Part shown: piece after piece, positions 60,992 through 64,000 of the stretch
How the letters are laid out: every line of letters starts with the position of its first letter
Position numbering within the stretch: the stretch's first letter is position 1
From: Acidobacteriota bacterium
GTDB lineage: Bacteria > Actinomycetota > Acidimicrobiia > Acidimicrobiales > Microtrichaceae
NCBI GenBank assembly: GCA_003577145.1
Contig: QEUP01000015.1
Span: 1-64,000 of the forward strand
Direction of reading: 5' to 3'
DNA length: 64,000 nucleotides
Translations under genes and position numbers: made by a program
The notes under the pieces: generated by a model
The model's input: the letters and a program-made list of their open reading frames with translations, nothing else
Told to the model about the DNA's origin: nothing
The model's database searches: none

Positions 60992-61624
60992 ATGTCCATA
61001 AGACTTGGGGACACCGCGCCCAACTTCATCGCCGACACAACCGAAGGGACCATCGACTTCTACGACTGGAAGGGTGACAGCTGGGCCGTGCTCTTCTCGC
61101 ACCCAAAGGACTTCACGCCGGTCTGCACGACCGAACTGGGGTACACGGCGAAGCTCCGTGACGAGTTCGCCGAACGCAGCACCAAAGTCATCGGCCTCTC
61201 GGTCGACTCGGTGCAAGACCACCTGTCCTGGGCGGCTGACATCGAGGAGACCCAGGGCCAGCCGCTGAACTTCCCTCTCATCGGTGACCCCGAGCGCGCG
61301 ATCGCCGACGAGTACGACATGATCCATCCTGAAGCCAACGACACCCTCACGGTTCGCTCGGTCTTCGTCATCGACCCGTCGAACAAGGTCCGCCTCACCA
61401 TCACCTACCCCGCCAGCACCGGCCGGAACTTCGACGAGATCCTACGGGTGATCGACTCGCTCCAGCTCACCGACCAGCACAAGGTCGCCACGCCGGTGAA
61501 CTGGCGCAGGGGAGACGACGTCATCATCGTTCCGGCGCTCAGCAACGAAGAGGCCAGCGAGAGGTTCCCCGAGGGCTGGGACGAGCAGAAGCCCTACCTT
61601 CGGGTGGTCTCACAACCCGCCTGA
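60992..61624 (+). CDS. 1-Cys peroxiredoxin (Prx6 subfamily)
   Basis: A 210-residue thioredoxin-fold peroxidase reducing H2O2 and organic peroxides. The peroxidatic motif DFTPVCTTELG gives Cys45 with Thr42 and the conserved Arg in LTVRSVFVIDPSNKVRLT. The long C-terminal extension (DQHKVATPVNWRRGDDVIIVPALSNEEA) and lack of a second conserved cysteine identify the Prx6 group. Start ATG 60992 has AAGGA about ten bases upstream. It is convergent with the next gene and divergent from the HBHA-like gene. Confidence 0.95.
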   Translation: MSIRLGDTAPNFIADTTEGTIDFYDWKGDSWAVLFSHPKDFTPVCTTELGYTAKLRDEFAERSTKVIGLSVDSVQDHLSWAADIEETQGQPLNFPLIGDPERAIADEYDMIHPEANDTLTVRSVFVIDPSNKVRLTITYPASTGRNFDEILRVIDSLQLTDQHKVATPVNWRRGDDVIIVPALSNEEASERFPEGWDEQKPYLRVVSQPA

Positions 61625-61658
61625 TCAAGTTCCACACTCACACACTGCGGACCGTCAC

Positions 61659-62240
61659 CTATTCGTTGATGGCCGCGTGCTGAAGGGTTTCGATCCAGAA
61701 GCGTAGGGCTTCCAACTCGTCAGGAGTCGGGTTGTACTGGGCCTGCTCACGTAGCTCATCAGCGTCGAACTCAGGACTGTCGTAGGTTTGTAGGTCAACG
61801 AAACCGACGGCGGCCGTGAGGTAGCCGACCAGGACCTCACCGTCTGTTGTCGCATACACTGGCGCGTCCCTGTCAGCCAAAGGGGGTGGTGCGAAGACAT
61901 CGGCACCGAAATCGGCTCTGATGTCTTCGACACGCGAGTATCCAGCAAGGCCGTTCGGCCCGGCGATAGGTATCCAACCCTGATCGATGAGTTCCTGGAG
62001 TTCCTTGTCGGCCTGCTCCATCTCGGCGAGTTCTTCCGGAGTGGGCTTTCTCGGCCCACTAACACTCTCGTCGAGCGCAGATTGAAGGGTGCCCGTGCCG
62101 GGCTGGCTGAGTTCGTCATCCCCAGTTGCGACCTCTGATGGCTGCTGCTGCTGGAAGTTCCAAGCCGTTGCGGCCGCGATGAGGCAAACGAGAATTGCAG
62201 CAATCACCCAGATGATCGATCTCTGAGTGGGTTTCGTCAT
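61659..62240 (-). CDS. Unrecognised membrane-anchored protein
   Basis: A 193-residue protein with one N-terminal membrane segment (about 9-28), then an acidic, Pro/Gln-rich exported domain. The stretch RKPTPEELAEMEQADKELQELIDQGW is a predicted helix, and DAPVYATTDGEVLVGYLTAAVGFVDL looks beta-rich. I do not recognise it. The G+C content is visibly lower than in neighbours. It lies 12 nt downstream of the secreted cysteine protein gene on the same strand, so both probably share a transcript and may work together outside the membrane. Confidence 0.78.
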   Translation of the reverse strand: MTKPTQRSIIWVIAAILVCLIAAATAWNFQQQQPSEVATGDDELSQPGTGTLQSALDESVSGPRKPTPEELAEMEQADKELQELIDQGWIPIAGPNGLAGYSRVEDIRADFGADVFAPPPLADRDAPVYATTDGEVLVGYLTAAVGFVDLQTYDSPEFDADELREQAQYNPTPDELEALRFWIETLQHAAINE

Positions 62241-62252
62241 CTCGTCACTTCC

Positions 62253-62720
62253 TCACACCGGTCCGCACAGCAGCGCCCAAACCACTGGCCAGTTTGATTT
62301 GAGTGAACCGGCAAGCCAAGCCCAGTGGAACACGCCAGCACGGTTCCACGCCGTCATCCAGTTCGGGCATGAGGCATCGGCCAAGGTGAAGGTCGGGCGC
62401 CAGCCCGTGTCGTCACCGGCGCAGTAGAGCCAGTTGCCCTCGATAAGCACATGGTGTTCGAGATAGGTCCGGGTCCATGAATAGGTCACGAGGTTCCCGC
62501 CTGGACATGGAGCATTGTGCACATCTGTTAGCGCTGTGTCGTCGATCCCCTGGATCCCGAAGTTGCGGTCCATGATCAGCGTGCCGCATCCGTGGTAGCC
62601 CGCGCTGGAGCCGAACTCCTCGAAGAGATACGAGTTCTCCGCCATCGCCGGCGCGGCGTAGCTCACGATGAACACAAGCACCAGCGCCGCCGCGACAACC
62701 ATGCGTGGTACACGACACAT
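62253..62720 (-). CDS. Unrecognised secreted cysteine-containing protein
   Basis: A 155-residue protein. A signal peptide ends at AMA (residue 27). The mature part of about 128 residues has six cysteines: two early (GCGT, PCPGG), one in YCAGDD, one in SCPNW and one in LLCGPV near the end, enough for disulfides. Several Trp and Tyr residues and WNRAGVFHWAWLAGSLKSNWPVVW suggest a compact extracellular fold. I know no family. ATG 62720 has GAGGG upstream; a longer form would add a low-complexity leader across a palindrome. It starts the two-gene unit with the membrane-anchored protein. Confidence 0.72.
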   Translation of the reverse strand: MCRVPRMVVAAALVLVFIVSYAAPAMAENSYLFEEFGSSAGYHGCGTLIMDRNFGIQGIDDTALTDVHNAPCPGGNLVTYSWTRTYLEHHVLIEGNWLYCAGDDTGWRPTFTLADASCPNWMTAWNRAGVFHWAWLAGSLKSNWPVVWALLCGPV

Positions 62721-62782
62721 CCCTATACAACCCTCTTGGCTTACGCGGTTCCCCGATCCATCCTCGCGCCCGAGGGTAGGGG

Positions 62783-62836
62783 TTTCTATAGAAATCGGGG
62801 AGAGGAACACTCAGCTACCAGACATGCGTACGCATG
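62783..62836. promoter_or_regulatory. Two perfect palindromes upstream of the secreted cysteine protein gene
   Basis: TTTCTATAGAAA (62783-62794) contains a TATAGA -10-like box for the minus-strand gene pair. CATGCGTACGCATG (62823-62836) is a perfect 14-bp palindrome about 30 bp upstream of it. Their spacing suits a promoter with an upstream operator, but the -35 box is not clear. Confidence 0.4.
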
Positions 62837-62941
62837 GCGTTCGAGGTCGCAGCCCAGGCTGCTGTGCGACCTCCCGGCCAAGGAAACACCTTCTGGCCAA
62901 GTGTGAGCTGCCGACGGACCAGGTTCCCACCACGAGTCAGT

Positions 62942-64000
62942 TCAAGCGGGGATGGCCCTACCGGAAGCGACCATCGAGTAGGCGGTTCGCCACCCGGTGG
63001 CTTCGATGCCCAGGCTCTTCAACCGCTGTTCGGCATCGTCGCACACCATCGCGGCCCGGTGATCGGCCTGCTCGGTCAACGCCACCCCTTCCGCCAGTCT
63101 GACAAGGGCCTGCGCGACGACGTCGTCGGTCGAGTCCGCCCGCTCCTGAGCCGTCACGAAGATCGACTCGCACTTCTCGACGCCTTCGCCGCGGCTGGTC
63201 ACCAGACCGGCCGCGATCTCGGCGGTGAGCCGGTCGAGGTAGGTGGCACGCGGGCTCTCAGCCACCTCTTCGACCCGCGCCAGAGCCTCGTCGTCGCGTC
63301 CCGCCGCACCGAGCGCCAAGGCGAGAGCCGAGAGGATGTAAGGACTCGGACCCAAGTCGTTGTCCGCGCAACAAGCGAGCTCCAGCACTTCGATGGCACC
63401 GGGGACGTCACCGCTCTGGAGCCGCCCCAGCCCAACGGCCACCAACTCGTCAGTGCGTCCGATCGCCGACAGATCGACTTCGTCGGCTCGAGGGTCTTGT
63501 TCGATCAGCAGCGCCGGATGCGGATCGCCGAGCTGGACCGCCGCGTTTGCCAACGAGATCGAGCTGAGCTCCTTGTAACGTGCCTCGCTCTCACCCATCT
63601 CGAGGGCAGCCGCCCTTTCGAGTGCGGCCATGCCGTCGACGATCCTGCCCATCGCGACGAGCGCGCGACCGTGGATCGCCAGAGCCTGCTGTAGGCCCAT
63701 CGTCTCGCTCAGGTCCTGGAATCGCTCGATCGCCCGGTCAGTAGCAGAGGCCGCGTCAGCCGCTCGGCCGGACCACAGCTCCACGCTGGCGATCACCACC
63801 TCCATCATGCCCTGACCCCAGCGATCGCCACGCTCCACCGCTTCGTGATGCACTCTCTGGGCGAGCTCGATCCCCTCGTCGAAATGGCCCTGGTGGAACT
63901 TCACGAAGGCCAGCAGGCCCAGGGCCCATCCGCGTCCCACACCGTCGCCGAGATCGGTGAAGGTAGCCGCTGACTCGCTCAAGCGCTTCTCTGCGTCGTA
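62942..64000 (-). CDS. TPR-repeat protein, C-terminal part; start lies beyond the window
   Basis: About 352 residues of an alpha-helical repeat protein. Helix pairs such as GRGWALGLLAFVKFHQGHFDEGIELAQRVHHEAVERGD and LQQALAIHGRALVAMGRIVDGMAALERAA are TPR-like, seven or eight units in all. The order and length resemble the C-terminal part of adenylate-cyclase/ATPase-TPR regulators (for example LuxR-MalT-type or guanylate-cyclase-AAA proteins), but the catalytic part is not in view. The open frame continues across the right window edge, so the N-terminus is missing. Confidence 0.8.
   Translation of the reverse strand, partial: YDAEKRLSESAATFTDLGDGVGRGWALGLLAFVKFHQGHFDEGIELAQRVHHEAVERGDRWGQGMMEVVIASVELWSGRAADAASATDRAIERFQDLSETMGLQQALAIHGRALVAMGRIVDGMAALERAAALEMGESEARYKELSSISLANAAVQLGDPHPALLIEQDPRADEVDLSAIGRTDELVAVGLGRLQSGDVPGAIEVLELACCADNDLGPSPYILSALALALGAAGRDDEALARVEEVAESPRATYLDRLTAEIAAGLVTSRGEGVEKCESIFVTAQERADSTDDVVAQALVRLAEGVALTEQADHRAAMVCDDAEQRLKSLGIEATGWRTAYSMVASGRAIPA

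Noticed and set aside
1-64000. CRISPR array, prophage or rRNA/tRNA cluster
   Set aside because: No regularly spaced repeats, phage structural genes or rRNA/tRNA-like sequences were seen anywhere in the window.

Overview
The window is GC-rich (roughly two thirds G+C), densely coded DNA of an actinobacterium. Supporting features are an actinobacterial-type ParE/ParC pair, an F420-type luciferase-like oxidoreductase, DinB-fold enzymes of the maleylpyruvate isomerase group (mycothiol users elsewhere), many acyl-CoA ligases and family III CoA-transferases, and a heparin-binding-haemagglutinin-like protein next to the kind of XRE regulator it accompanies in mycobacteria. The gene style suggests an Acidimicrobiia-like lineage, but that is inference. 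I see no rRNA, tRNA, CRISPR array, prophage or transposase.

Layout. 1-3300: truncated arylsulfatase, alpha/beta hydrolase, TetR regulator, CDF metal exporter. 3319-8822: cell-surface block with a membrane O-acyltransferase carrying its own SGNH domain, a paralogous SGNH lipoprotein, a DUF2142 membrane protein and a GT2 glycosyltransferase. 8799-14894: acyl-CoA block with an AMP ligase, a small cysteine protein, a crotonase and two family III CoA-transferases; two promoter regions here share a 16-bp palindrome. 14907-16280: a 5'-truncated Fic gene between ~120-bp inverted repeats. 16375-19408: nucleoside phosphorylase, then a tightly overlapping LMW-phosphatase / fructosamine-kinase / nucleotidyltransferase operon that looks like protein deglycation. 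19578-30577: mixed metabolism (alkyl-sulfatase-like MBL enzyme, secreted esterase, SDR, aldehyde dehydrogenase, pirin, GH51 arabinofuranosidase), plus a membrane-anchored protein with two FtsX-extracellular-domain-like repeats. 30690-38955: persulfide dioxygenase-rhodanese, a DinB-fold enzyme, crotonase, saccharopine-dehydrogenase-like protein, DUF2817 peptidase, a second acyl-CoA ligase and an LLM oxidoreductase. 39180-43837: topoisomerase IV. 43872-52141: CMD protein, a FAD oxidoreductase coupled to a fused flippase-like/GT2 protein, iron-type ABC binding protein and permease, and a polytopic membrane protein. 52307-55882: large hybrid-sensor histidine kinase facing a degenerate receiver-PAS protein. 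56045-60710: beta-helix lipoprotein, DUF1996 protein, N-terminally clipped LhgO, XRE regulator and HBHA/phasin-like protein. 60992-64000: 1-Cys peroxiredoxin, two unrecognised exported or membrane proteins of lower G+C, and the end of a TPR protein.

No single locus is an obvious new defence or secretion system. The best candidates for something undescribed are the deglycation operon with its third gene, the tandem FtsX-ECD protein, the inverted-repeat-flanked Fic remnant, and a palindromic repeat present twice, once abutting the clipped start of LhgO.
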